Part shown: in pieces, positions 25,692 to 34,142 of the stretch
Numbering within the stretch: position 1 is the stretch's first letter
Layout: every line of letters starts with the position of its first letter
Translations under genes and position numbers: made by a program
Source of the DNA: Clostridiales bacterium UBA6114
Lineage (GTDB): Bacteria; Bacillota; Clostridia; Oscillospirales; Butyricicoccaceae
NCBI GenBank assembly: GCA_002423435.1
Contig: DIWE01000036.1
Span: 139,684 to 203,683 of the forward strand
Direction of reading: 5' to 3'
Length of the DNA stretch: 64,000 nt
Notes under the pieces: model-generated
What the model was told of the DNA's origin: nothing
Database searches by the model: none
What the model saw: the letters and a program-made list of their open reading frames with translations, nothing else

Positions 25692-25747
25692 TTGACAAAA
25701 ATCGATATATGATTATAATAGTGTTTAAATCATTATATAACATTATA
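25692..25747 (+). promoter_or_regulatory. Promoter and GntR operator of the HyuA-HyuB-FrlB operon
   Basis: TTGACA (25692-25697), 16-base spacer, TATAAT (25714-25719). The sequence at 25736-25747 is TATAACATTATA, the reverse complement of the 12-mer found at 18670 and 20799, placed about 10 bases after the predicted start. Confidence 0.75.
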
Positions 25748-25806
25748 GATAATTTATGGCGGTAATCATACGTATACTGCAAAAACATGAGAGGTGAACT
25801 GCGGTC

Positions 25807-27870
25807 ATGGGGTACATGATTGGCGTAGACGTGGGCGGGACCTTTACGGATTTTTCCGTCTTTGATCAGGCGAGCGGCGAGCTCTTTCACTTTAAGAACA
25901 GCTCCACGCCCTCCGACCCGTCGGAGGCTATTGTCGGCGGGCTTAATGAAGTTCTGGAAATGAAAGACGCAAAGCCGGATGAGGTTACATATCTCGCGCA
26001 TGGCACTACGGTTTCAACCAATGCGCTCATCGAGAAAAAAGGAGCCAGGCTGGGGCTGATCGCCACAAAGGGCTTTAAGGACCTGATGGAGATCGGCCGT
26101 CAGAACCGCCCGTCACTATATGATTTGCTTCGGCAAAAACCGGTGCCGCTGATACCGTCCGGCTTAAACTGTGAGGTCGGCGAACGGATCTGTTATGACG
26201 GAAGCATAGAAACTCCCCTTGATGAGGAGGAAACCCGTCGCGTCGTCCGGTTCTTAAAAGTGCGCGGCGCCGATTCCGTCGCCGTGTGCACGCTGTTTTC
26301 CTTTATAAACCCGGTGCATGAGAGACGCATCAAAGAAATCGTCAAAGAAGAGTATCCGGAAATCTACGTGACCATTTCGAGCGAGCTTGCGCCCGAGTTC
26401 CGCGAATATTCGCGCATGAGCACAACCGTGCTGAATTCTTATCTCGGGCCGGTTATGGAGAAGTATGTGAACAATTTCCAGCGGTCCATCCGGGACATGG
26501 GCATCAGGGTCGAGCCGTATGTCACTCAGTCGAACGGAAGTATTATTTCCATCAAGGAGACCATCGACGCCCCGATCAAAACCGCGGTATCGGGTCCGAG
26601 CGCGGGCGTGATCGGCGCTGCGTATATCGGAAAACAGTGCCTTATCAACAAAATCATCACGTTTGATATGGGCGGCACCAGCGCCGATATCAGCCTTGTT
26701 GAAAACTGCAAGCCGCAGATTTCGAATGAACGCAGTGTCGAAGGCTTCCCCGCGCGCATCCCGATGATCAATATCGTCACCATCGGGGCGGGCGGCGGCA
26801 GCATCGCGAAGATCGACGAGGGTGGCGCTCTGAAGGTGGGCCCTGAGAGCGCCGGGGCGGTGCCCGGCCCCGCGTGTTACAACAGAGGCGGAATTTTACC
26901 GACGGTAACGGATGCAAATATCATATTGGGAAAGCTGAGTCAAAAGAAGATTTTGGGCGGCCGGATGGATGTCGTCCTTGAGAATGCATATGAATCGATT
27001 ACCGGGGAAATCTGCCAAAAATCGACGCTTACAGCCGCCCAGGCCGCAAACGGCATTGTTTCGGTGGTAAACTCCAACATGGTCCGGGCCATCCGGTCGG
27101 TATCGGTTGAAAAGGGTTACGACGTCCGCGAGTTTACGCTGATGGCTTTCGGAGGCGCGGGGCCGCTGCACGCCTGCGAGGTGGCGGAGCTTTTGGGGAT
27201 CAAAGACATCCTGATCCCGCCGTCGCCGGGCACGCTTTGCTCGCTGGGACTCCTTATGGCCGACACAAAATTTGATCTGTGCCACACCAAGATTATGGCG
27301 GGCAGCGATGAAAACCTTGATCTGATCAACGAGCAGTTTTCGCAGCTTTATGAAAACGGCTGCGAGATGCTTGACCGCGAGAACATCGCAAAGGACCGCA
27401 GAAGGTTTGAGTTCTTCATCGATATCCGCTACAGACGGCAAAACTTCGAAATCTGCATTCAGGCTCCCGACGGGAAGCTGACTGTGAAAAGCCTCGAAGC
27501 CGTCATTGCCGATTTTCACAGGGAGCATAAGCGCAGCTACGGCTACTGCAATGAAAACGCTCCCGTCGAACTAATAAACTTCCGCGTAAGCGCCATCGGC
27601 ATTATCGACAAGCCGGAGCTTAAAAAGCTGCCGGTCGACCGGGAAGCGAAAAGGCCGGCCGCATTCGAAATCCGCAACGTGCTTTATCAGGGAAAAACAG
27701 AGTACATTCCGACCGGGATTTACCATCGCGACGACTTTTGCCCCGGCTGCGTCATGCAGGGACCGGCCATTATCGAGCAGATGGATACCACTTTGGTGGT
27801 TCCGCCCGGCTGGACGGTCGAAGCGGACGGGTTTATGAATCTGAGACTGACTTATAGCGAGGTGAAATAA
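25807..27870 (+). CDS. hyuA: Hydantoinase/oxoprolinase subunit A (HyuA)
   Basis: 687 residues, the usual length of the N-methylhydantoinase A / acetone carboxylase beta family. N-terminal ATPase phosphate loop is IGVDVGGTFTDFSVF; LAHGTTVSTNALIEKKGA follows, and the second nucleotide motif is ITFDMGGTSADISL. The family uses ATP to activate and open a lactam or hydantoin ring (5-oxoproline, N-methylhydantoin) together with subunit B. Start ATG at 25807 behind GAGAGGTGA. It opens the third transcript of the locus, ahead of hyuB and an FrlB-like deglycase, so its substrate is probably a lactam derived from an Amadori compound. Confidence 0.92.
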   Translation: MGYMIGVDVGGTFTDFSVFDQASGELFHFKNSSTPSDPSEAIVGGLNEVLEMKDAKPDEVTYLAHGTTVSTNALIEKKGARLGLIATKGFKDLMEIGRQNRPSLYDLLRQKPVPLIPSGLNCEVGERICYDGSIETPLDEEETRRVVRFLKVRGADSVAVCTLFSFINPVHERRIKEIVKEEYPEIYVTISSELAPEFREYSRMSTTVLNSYLGPVMEKYVNNFQRSIRDMGIRVEPYVTQSNGSIISIKETIDAPIKTAVSGPSAGVIGAAYIGKQCLINKIITFDMGGTSADISLVENCKPQISNERSVEGFPARIPMINIVTIGAGGGSIAKIDEGGALKVGPESAGAVPGPACYNRGGILPTVTDANIILGKLSQKKILGGRMDVVLENAYESITGEICQKSTLTAAQAANGIVSVVNSNMVRAIRSVSVEKGYDVREFTLMAFGGAGPLHACEVAELLGIKDILIPPSPGTLCSLGLLMADTKFDLCHTKIMAGSDENLDLINEQFSQLYENGCEMLDRENIAKDRRRFEFFIDIRYRRQNFEICIQAPDGKLTVKSLEAVIADFHREHKRSYGYCNENAPVELINFRVSAIGIIDKPELKKLPVDREAKRPAAFEIRNVLYQGKTEYIPTGIYHRDDFCPGCVMQGPAIIEQMDTTLVVPPGWTVEADGFMNLRLTYSEVK

Positions 27871-27871
27871 T

Positions 27872-29629
27872 ATGGCTGGCCGGAAGATTGACACGGTGAC
27901 GGTCGAGGTCGTGCGAAACCTGCTGATGTCGATTGCCGAGGAGGCAAACGCGATCATTATCAAGAGCGCATACTCGACCAATATCAAGGAGCGCCGCGAC
28001 GTGGCCGCCGCGATACTTGACCCGGACGGGAACATGGTTGCGCAGGTCGAAAGCCTCGCGGGGCTTTTGGGCTCATTGCTGACGGTCGTACGCAATGTTT
28101 ACGACAAGTTCGGCCGCGAAAACGTCCACCCCGGCGACATGTTCATCGCCAACGACCCGTACCACGGCGGAGGAAACCATCTGCCCGACATTGTGGTCGC
28201 CGCTCCGGCGTTCTCCGGCGGGACGCTGATCGGATGGATCGCAAATATCGCCCATCACTCCGATATCGGGGGCAAGGTTCCCGGCAGCACGTCCGGCGAC
28301 GCCGACAGCGTTTTCCAGGAGGGGATCCGCATTCCGCTGGTGCGGATTTTCAGCGAGGGCAAATTAAACGAGAGCCTGATGGATCTGCTGCTCGACAATA
28401 CCCGCGTGCCTCAGGAGCGTTACGGGGACCTGACCGCCCAGATGTCGTCGAATCGAATCGGGGTTGAACGTTTAAATGAGGCGTGGAATAAATATCACGG
28501 GGTCTTGTTCGACTGCATGGCCGAACTGCAGGATTATTCGGAGCGCAGGGTACGCGCGGCCGTCGGCAGGCTTCCCGACGGCGAGTACAGCTTTACCGAT
28601 TATGTCGACGGCTGCGGGGAAAAATATCCGGATCCCATCCAGATCGTCGTAAAGATTACGATCAGGGGAGACCAGATTACCTTTGACTTTACCGGAACCC
28701 ATGAGCAGATTGAAGCGCCGATCAATCTGCCGCTGCCCAGCTTAAAGGCGGACGTATTCTTTTCCATCAAGGCGCTGATGGGCCCGGACATTCCGTCTAA
28801 CGAGGGGATTAACCGCGCGGTCAGGATTATCGCACCCGAGGGATGCATCTTAAACGCGCAGGAGCCGTCTCCGATCGGTGCGCTCATCGACTGTTCCCAG
28901 CGCGTCCCCGACGCGATTTTCGGCGCGCTGGCGCCGATTTTTCCCGAACGCAGCCAGGCGGCGGGCAACGGCGCGTGCACAACGACCATCCTGACAAGCA
29001 GGGGCGTTTCCGGCACGGATAAATTCTTTATTTTTCACGAGGTCGTCGCCGGCGGGAGCGGCGCGAGCCGCGGGCTCGACGGGTTGAGCGGGGTACAGGT
29101 AAATCTCACCAATACGACGAATATGCCCATTGAAGCCACCGAAATGGAGTTTCCCCATATTCTCGTGCGCAAATACGAGCTGCGGCGGGATTCCGGAGGC
29201 GCGGGGGAGACGCGCGGCGGGCTCGGCATCGAAAGGGAGCTTCAGGTGCTCAAGGACAATGTTTTCTATACCGGCCTCGGAGACCGCCACAGATTCCGTC
29301 CGTGGGGGCTTTCCGGCGGAGAGCCCGGGGATGCCGGCGCGTTTTTCCGCATAAAAGCGGCGGACAAAAGTGTCGCGAAGCTCTCTCACAAAACGACCAG
29401 CCTGCCGCTGAAAAAGGGGGATGTCATTCGTGTCTATACGCCGGGCGCGGGCGGCTGTGGAAACCCGAAAAAACGCCCAGTCGAAAAGGTTCTGAAAGAC
29501 ATCACCGAAAATAAGGTGTCGATTGGAGCGGCGCGCGAAAAATACGGCGTTGCGGCGAAAGTCGATTCGGTGACGGGGCTGCCTGTTCTCGACGAAGAGA
29601 CGACTGCTTCTCTGCGTTCGTCGGATTAA
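27872..29629 (+). CDS. hyuB: Hydantoinase/oxoprolinase subunit B (HyuB)
   Basis: 585 residues, normal for HyuB. Conserved metal-site segments are FIANDPYHGGGNHLPDI near 90-107 and AHHSDIGGKVPGS near 125-137; the C-terminal half carries GGSGASRGLDGLSG and RRDSGGAGETRGGLG. The gene begins one base after the hyuA stop, with GAGGTGA inside the end of hyuA, as expected for a coupled complex. It hydrolyses the phosphorylated intermediate formed by HyuA. Acetone carboxylase is excluded by the absence of its gamma subunit nearby. Confidence 0.92.
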   Translation: MAGRKIDTVTVEVVRNLLMSIAEEANAIIIKSAYSTNIKERRDVAAAILDPDGNMVAQVESLAGLLGSLLTVVRNVYDKFGRENVHPGDMFIANDPYHGGGNHLPDIVVAAPAFSGGTLIGWIANIAHHSDIGGKVPGSTSGDADSVFQEGIRIPLVRIFSEGKLNESLMDLLLDNTRVPQERYGDLTAQMSSNRIGVERLNEAWNKYHGVLFDCMAELQDYSERRVRAAVGRLPDGEYSFTDYVDGCGEKYPDPIQIVVKITIRGDQITFDFTGTHEQIEAPINLPLPSLKADVFFSIKALMGPDIPSNEGINRAVRIIAPEGCILNAQEPSPIGALIDCSQRVPDAIFGALAPIFPERSQAAGNGACTTTILTSRGVSGTDKFFIFHEVVAGGSGASRGLDGLSGVQVNLTNTTNMPIEATEMEFPHILVRKYELRRDSGGAGETRGGLGIERELQVLKDNVFYTGLGDRHRFRPWGLSGGEPGDAGAFFRIKAADKSVAKLSHKTTSLPLKKGDVIRVYTPGAGGCGNPKKRPVEKVLKDITENKVSIGAAREKYGVAAKVDSVTGLPVLDEETTASLRSSD

Positions 29630-29667
29630 TCATGGGTGCAGAATATACGTTTAAGAGGTAGAACAGT

Positions 29668-30657
29668 ATGAAAACTATCATTGAAACCGTAAAAAAAGTG
29701 CAGACCGACCTTGATGCGCAGGGCGGATTAAAACAGGTGTATTTTGTCGCATGCGGCGGCTCGCTCGCCGCGATGTATCCCGCAAAGTATCTGCTTGAAA
29801 GAGAATCCGCCTTTATGACGGTGGGGTCATTCAACAGCAACGAATTTGTCCACGCAACGCCGAAGGCATTGGGGAAAAATTCGCTGGTCATCCTGGCTTC
29901 CACCAAAGCGACGCCCGAGACGGTCGATGCGGCGCGTATCGCGAACGAGCGCGGCGCGCTGACGATCGGATTGACCGGATACGGCGATTCGCTGACGGCC
30001 CAGACGGTTCGGTATGCGCTGGTTTATAACCATGACGACGAATGGAACACGGACCCGGCTTTAGTCTGTACCAACAGCCAGTCCACCGCGCTGAAGCTTG
30101 CATTTGAGCTTCTTCATCAGTATGAAAACTACAGATATTATGACAAAGCCATGGAAGCCTTTTCCGCAATGGGGGGCATTTACGAGGAAGCCTGCAAAAA
30201 GATCGCCGACCGCAAGATCGTCTTCGCGCTGGACTGTCAGAACGACGAGATCTTCAATGTCATTGCAAGCGGCGTGCTGTTTTCCACCGCGTACGTTGTC
30301 GCTTTCTGCTTTTTTCAGGAAATGCAGCAGCGCCATTGCGTCGCGGTACATAGCGGAGAATATTTCCACGGCGCGTTTGAAACCACGCAGCGGTCGCTTC
30401 CCATTATCCTTCTGATGGGCGTGGGGCGTTCAAGGCCTTTAGACGAGCGCGTTTTAAGATTTCTCGAGAAGTTTGCCGGCCGCGTCACCGTGCTCGACGC
30501 CGCCGAGCTGGGCCTTACAATGCTTGACGAGCATGTTGCGGAGTACTTTAACTCCGTCCTGCTTCATCCGCTCTCCAAACAATATGTCAAAGAAATGGCC
30601 GATATCCGAAAGCACCCGATGACCTACCGCCGCTATATGTGGAAAACCCAGTACTGA
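29668..30657 (+). CDS. frlB: SIS domain fructosamine 6-phosphate deglycase, FrlB-like
   Basis: 329 residues with two SIS modules. It begins KQVYFVACGGSLAAMYPAKYL as in FrlB, and has the active-site strand FFQEMQQRHCVAVHSGEYFHG. E218 and H234 keep the 16-residue spacing of the catalytic pair of the related deglycase FraB (Glu214 and His230). It ends RRYMWKTQY, parallel to the FrlB C-terminus. Expected reaction: fructosyl-amine 6-phosphate plus water to glucose 6-phosphate plus the free amine. It follows hyuB by 38 bases and is closed by a terminator. Confidence 0.87.
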   Translation: MKTIIETVKKVQTDLDAQGGLKQVYFVACGGSLAAMYPAKYLLERESAFMTVGSFNSNEFVHATPKALGKNSLVILASTKATPETVDAARIANERGALTIGLTGYGDSLTAQTVRYALVYNHDDEWNTDPALVCTNSQSTALKLAFELLHQYENYRYYDKAMEAFSAMGGIYEEACKKIADRKIVFALDCQNDEIFNVIASGVLFSTAYVVAFCFFQEMQQRHCVAVHSGEYFHGAFETTQRSLPIILLMGVGRSRPLDERVLRFLEKFAGRVTVLDAAELGLTMLDEHVAEYFNSVLLHPLSKQYVKEMADIRKHPMTYRRYMWKTQY

Positions 30658-31083
30658 TATCACTCTTCTCTTAGCCGGAGCGGATTATCATGCTCCGGCT
30701 AACGGGGCCGCCCTTTGCTTTCGGGGCGGCCCCGTTTATTATTTGATCCGGAAACGTGACGCGACTCTGCGCAATCCACGAGAGTTGGCAGGCAAATGCA
30801 CAAAGTTTTCATTAGCGGCTTGCGAATTTCATAATAAATGTGTAAAATATGATATCAATGTTTGAAAAACAGTTGTATTTTCGATAGAATGAATTTTAGA
30901 GGGAAGTTTGGCCGGGGCGTATACAACGGTCGGAGGCCTCGGGAGGCTTTTTTCGGCGGCGAGGTATACGCGGCCTTTTCAGTGGAAATATATTCCTTGA
31001 CGGCTTTTGCGCCATGTGCCCGGACATATAAATCAACAGACTTTGCAAGGATATATCAGATACAAACCGAGGGGATTTGAAAG
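30658..31083 (+). terminator. Intergenic region with double-hairpin terminator (30671-30740)
   Basis: Two adjacent stems follow frlB: 30671-30681 with 30692-30702 (11 bp), then 30702-30713 with 30724-30735 (12 bp, GC-rich) and TTTATTATTT, a rho-independent terminator. The remaining 340 bases to the next gene contain no convincing gene; a 72-codon frame at 30862 has unusual composition and no ribosome site. No copy of the TATAATGTTATA operator is present. Confidence 0.75.
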
Positions 31084-31800
31084 ATGCTTGATCACAACAG
31101 CATTGTTCCGTTATACGAGCAATTAATTGAAACCATCCGCCAGGATATCCTGCGGGGACATCTGAAACCGAAACAGAAGCTGCCGGCCGAGGGAAAACTG
31201 GCGGAGCAGTACGGCGTCAGCATCATTGTCATCCGGCGCGCGATTTCCGAGCTCGTCAAGGAAGGGCTTGTGGAAAAGAAACAGGGGAAAGGGACATTTG
31301 TCACGGCGCCGCACTACTTCAAGTCGTTCGGCAACCGGGCGATGAGCTTTACGGAGACCTGTGCCGCCAACGGCCTGGCAGCCGGGGCTAAGGTGCTGAA
31401 GCTGGGGTATGAGGTCCCCGACGCCGAAAACCTGAAAATGCTGCAGCTGCCCGACGGCACAAAAGCCGTGCGCATCCTGCGGCTCCGGTTGGCGAGCAGC
31501 GTTCCGTGTGTGATTGAAGACAATTTTTTCCCTCCCCAGTTTGATTATTTGCTCTCTGAAAATTGGGAGGACAAATCGATTTACCACTATCTGCGCGCAG
31601 AGAAAGGGATTGAGATTGTCCCCGGAAAGCTGACCCTGAAAATTGTGCGCGCCGATGCCAATACCGCAAAATTGCTGCAGATTTCGCGAAACACCCCCCT
31701 GCTTAAGATGATCGGCGTGTCCTATCAAAAAACGGGCGAAATTCTGCATACGTGTACGCAAATCGGTTATGGGGAAAATTTCGATTATATTGTGCGATAG
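31084..31800 (+). CDS. GntR family regulator with UTRA domain (second copy)
   Basis: 238 residues, similar end to end to the regulator at 18735: 'IVPLYEQLIETIRQDILRGHLKPKQKLPAE', then VSIIVIRRAISELVKEGLVEKKQGKGTFVTAP, then a UTRA domain. The start follows GAGGGGATTTGAAAG. It stands alone between two terminators, 3' of the FrlB gene. It may respond to the same class of ligand, but its own upstream region lacks the shared dyad, so its targets are unknown. Confidence 0.92.
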   Translation: MLDHNSIVPLYEQLIETIRQDILRGHLKPKQKLPAEGKLAEQYGVSIIVIRRAISELVKEGLVEKKQGKGTFVTAPHYFKSFGNRAMSFTETCAANGLAAGAKVLKLGYEVPDAENLKMLQLPDGTKAVRILRLRLASSVPCVIEDNFFPPQFDYLLSENWEDKSIYHYLRAEKGIEIVPGKLTLKIVRADANTAKLLQISRNTPLLKMIGVSYQKTGEILHTCTQIGYGENFDYIVR

Positions 31801-31820
31801 CTGTAAAATATTTTTTCGGG

Positions 31821-31850
31821 AAAAAGGCCAGGTGTACCGGGGCCTTTTTT
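31821..31850 (+). terminator. Terminator of the second GntR gene
   Basis: AAAAAGGCC (31821-31829) pairs with GGCCTTTTT (31841-31849) over an 11-base loop and ends in a T-run, 20 bases after the stop. Confidence 0.8.
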
Positions 31851-31884
31851 GATATACAGTATGGACCAAAGAGGAGGTATATGT

Positions 31885-32673
31885 GTGGGTTCGACAATTT
31901 ATTATTTTTCCGCTACCGGCAATTCCCTGACAATAGCCCGGCAAATCGCAAAAAGGCTTGGAGACTGCAAAGTGATATCCATGGCTTCGCAGCCGACAGG
32001 TGAGCCTGTGGGCGGCCCCGGAGAATCGATTGGATTCGTATTTCCCGTTTTCTATATCGGTTTGCCGAGGCTCGTCAGGTACTTTGCCCAAAAACTGAAT
32101 ATCACTGAGGGTACTTACTGCTTCGCATTTATAAGCTTTGGAGGATACGGAGCCGACACGCTGGGCATGCTGGACGATATTCTGAAAGAAAAGGGCGCCC
32201 ATCTGTCCTTTGCGGATGGGGTGAAAATGCCGGGAAATTACATCGTAAAATATCAGGCCTTCGCTCCGGACGTCGTACAGAAGCTGATAAAAGCGGCGAT
32301 GGATAAGGCGGATGAAGCCGCCGAGGCAGTTTCCAATGGCAAGCTGCGGCCGGTTAAAAGAAACGGCCGACTGCTCGGCAAAATAGCCAATCGCCGTTAT
32401 TTATATAAAGGCATCGCCGAATGGGACGAAAAATTCAAAGTCGGCAGGTGTACCGGCTGCGGCCTGTGCGCCAAAGTATGTCCTGTGAACAATATAAAAA
32501 TGGAGGACCGGCGCCCGCTCTGGCTGCACCATTGCGAGCGGTGCCTTGCCTGCATTCAGTGGTGTCCGTGTGAGGCAATAGAGTACGGTCAAAAAACAAT
32601 CGGGCGGCGGAGATATCACAATCCGAATGTTAGCGCCGAAGACATTATAAAGGGGAACGCGCGGGTAATCTAG
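31885..32673 (+). CDS. EFR1 family flavodoxin-ferredoxin protein
   Basis: 262 residues. The N-terminal 170 residues form a flavodoxin-like domain with FMN phosphate loop YYFSATGNSLTIARQIA. The C-terminus carries two 4Fe-4S motifs, CTGCGLCAKVCPVNNI and CERCLACIQWCPCEAI. Such proteins are cytosolic electron carriers of anaerobes with unknown specific partners. The GTG at 31885 follows GAGGAGG by seven bases. It lies just behind the GntR2 terminator and may depend on read-through or an undetected promoter. Confidence 0.88.
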   Translation: MGSTIYYFSATGNSLTIARQIAKRLGDCKVISMASQPTGEPVGGPGESIGFVFPVFYIGLPRLVRYFAQKLNITEGTYCFAFISFGGYGADTLGMLDDILKEKGAHLSFADGVKMPGNYIVKYQAFAPDVVQKLIKAAMDKADEAAEAVSNGKLRPVKRNGRLLGKIANRRYLYKGIAEWDEKFKVGRCTGCGLCAKVCPVNNIKMEDRRPLWLHHCERCLACIQWCPCEAIEYGQKTIGRRRYHNPNVSAEDIIKGNARVI

Positions 32674-32691
32674 CTTTCCTGCGTTTTAACC

Positions 32692-32787
32692 ATGGTCAAT
32701 GGGACCTGTCGAAGGATAATGGGTGTATCCCGCCATACTATCGGTATCCGCAAGGGCATTTGGATAAAAATTGGAAGGAAAAGCGGT
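32692..32787 (+). pseudogene. Degenerate fragment duplicating the C-terminal part of the DUF1905 gene
   Basis: Translation gives a 'MGVSRHTIGIRKGIWIKIG' segment that parallels 'MGTPCHIIGIRKDIRAEIG' encoded at about 32954-33010 in the neighbouring gene. The DNA similarity is clear though diverged. It appears to be the tail of a second, lost DUF1905 copy and it supplies the ribosome site of the next pseudogene. Confidence 0.5.
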
Positions 32788-33061
32788 ATGAACCCTAAAA
32801 TCTATAAATTTGAAGCAGAAATCAAAAAAGTACCCGGCATTGATGGCGCATATATTGAAATCCCATTTGACGTAAAAGAGGAATTCGGCAAAGGGCGCGT
32901 TTTTTGTTCACGCCACATTTGACGGCGAGCCGTATGACGGCAGTGTGGTAAGAATGGGTACGCCCTGCCATATTATCGGCATTCGCAAAGATATTCGGGC
33001 GGAAATTGGAAAACGACCCGGCGATACGGTCAAAGTTACCTTGGTTGAAAGGGAAAAATAA
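32788..33061 (+). pseudogene. DUF1905 domain protein, frameshifted
   Basis: From the ATG at 32788 the protein reads MNPKIYKFEAEIKKVPGIDG, then 'AYIEIPFDVKEEFGKGRVF', and runs out of frame to a stop at 32922. Shifting by one base at the T-run near 32901 restores 'VHATFDGEPYDGSVVRMG', then 'IIGIRKDIRAEIGKRPGDTVKV', ending at 33061, a complete DUF1905 domain of about 90 residues. One extra T in the six-T run explains the break. Either a recent mutation or a sequencing error. The function of DUF1905 is not established. Confidence 0.75.
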
Positions 33062-33169
33062 ATATTTTACAAAAAACCGCGCTATAGGATTTTCTTAATG
33101 GACAGATCCGGGCAGCGGGGCGCCGAATCCGGCAGAAATGCTTTGTTGCACTGGCTGTAAGTAAAAAGA

Positions 33170-33212
33170 GAAGCAATGAATGAGTATCACTTCATTGCTT
33201 CCCTTTGTTTTT
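33170..33212. terminator. Bidirectional terminator
   Basis: GAAGCAATGAA (33170-33180) and TTCATTGCTTC (33191-33201) form a perfect 11-bp stem, with T-rich sequence following on the plus strand and a T-run on the minus strand. It separates the DUF1905 remnant from the convergent DUF4367 gene. Confidence 0.75.
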
Positions 33213-33226
33213 TAAGAGCCTTCCGA

Positions 33227-33982
33227 TCATTCCACATACTGAACTCCTTCGGCCATTTTCATCAGTTCATCTTTAGGGCAATTGCTCGCCTGCAGGATAA
33301 ACATCAGATTATCCATATCCCATACAATCGTCACCATGTTATTTTTCATGATCAGCGTGCCGTCGCGGCCGTTGATCTTAATGGTTTCCATCGACGCGTT
33401 TTCCGTATCGATCGCCGTTTTTACCGCCGAGGTTGATTCCGTGAAGAGGATTGTGGAATCGGCGTCCTGCTCGTTTACAAATTGAATGATCTTCATTAAT
33501 TCAAACATTTCCGACTCTTTAATGTCGTAGCCGTCCGGAACATAGGTGGGCACGTACGTGTGCTTCCAGTCGATCTTCGCCCCGTCGCCGCCCGGATCGT
33601 TTTCCTCACCCCGCAGCTCAAAGGACGTATATTGCGGCCTGATATCAAGCCAAAGATTGAGCACCCTGACGCGAAATGCCTGTACGCCGATCATGAGTGA
33701 AATAAACAGAGCGATCAGAACGGCCACTAAAACGGCTGCTCTTATCATTCGGGTATGCCTTTTCACTTTTTTGAAATACCGGTCCAATCTTCTCTGAAAT
33801 GCCGCGATCGCTTCCGGCGACGGCGTATACGCGGGGTCCCCTTTGAGCCTTTCGTTTTCCTCAAGGAGAAGCTTCCCTTCTTCCTCCGCGGCGTCATGCA
33901 GGAAAAGCCTGAACAGACTGTCCTCGTATTCGTCATACAGCCTCTTGCGGATAAGGTCCGAACTGTTATGCGGCATGGGCAT
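33227..33982 (-). CDS. DUF4367 domain membrane protein
   Basis: 251 residues. The first 75 residues are charged and cytoplasmic in character, one strong membrane helix (AAVLVAVLIALFISLMIGVQAF) spans about 85-105, and the external part has the DUF4367 pattern 'PTYVPDGYDIKESEMFELMK...INGRDGTLIMKNN..TIVWDMDNLMFILQASNCPKDELMKMAEGV'. In many Clostridia such proteins sit beside an extracytoplasmic sigma factor and may act as anti-sigma or sensor; no sigma gene is adjacent here. Start ATG behind AAAGGAG. It diverges from the germination operon. Confidence 0.82.
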   Translation of the reverse strand: MPMPHNSSDLIRKRLYDEYEDSLFRLFLHDAAEEEGKLLLEENERLKGDPAYTPSPEAIAAFQRRLDRYFKKVKRHTRMIRAAVLVAVLIALFISLMIGVQAFRVRVLNLWLDIRPQYTSFELRGEENDPGGDGAKIDWKHTYVPTYVPDGYDIKESEMFELMKIIQFVNEQDADSTILFTESTSAVKTAIDTENASMETIKINGRDGTLIMKNNMVTIVWDMDNLMFILQASNCPKDELMKMAEGVQYVE

Positions 33983-34142
33983 TCATCTCCTTTGCTTCCG
34001 GCTTTTTATCCAACTTTGTCTCGGTATATAACGACATCTGAAAGCAAAATTTGCAACAATTTATCAAGAAAAAGCTTAAGCATAAGGGGTGCAAAACAAA
34101 ATTTACATATCTGCATAATTTTATCAGAGGTGTAAAACCTAA

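Noticed and set aside
30862..31080. Seventy-two-codon frame before the second GntR gene
   Set aside because: No good ribosome site and no recognisable domain; stops just before the GntR start. Treated as intergenic.
34079..34120. Sigma-G promoter before gerKA
   Set aside because: CATAATT and nearby GCATAA resemble sigma-G boxes, but the spacing and the -35 match are poor, so I do not call it.
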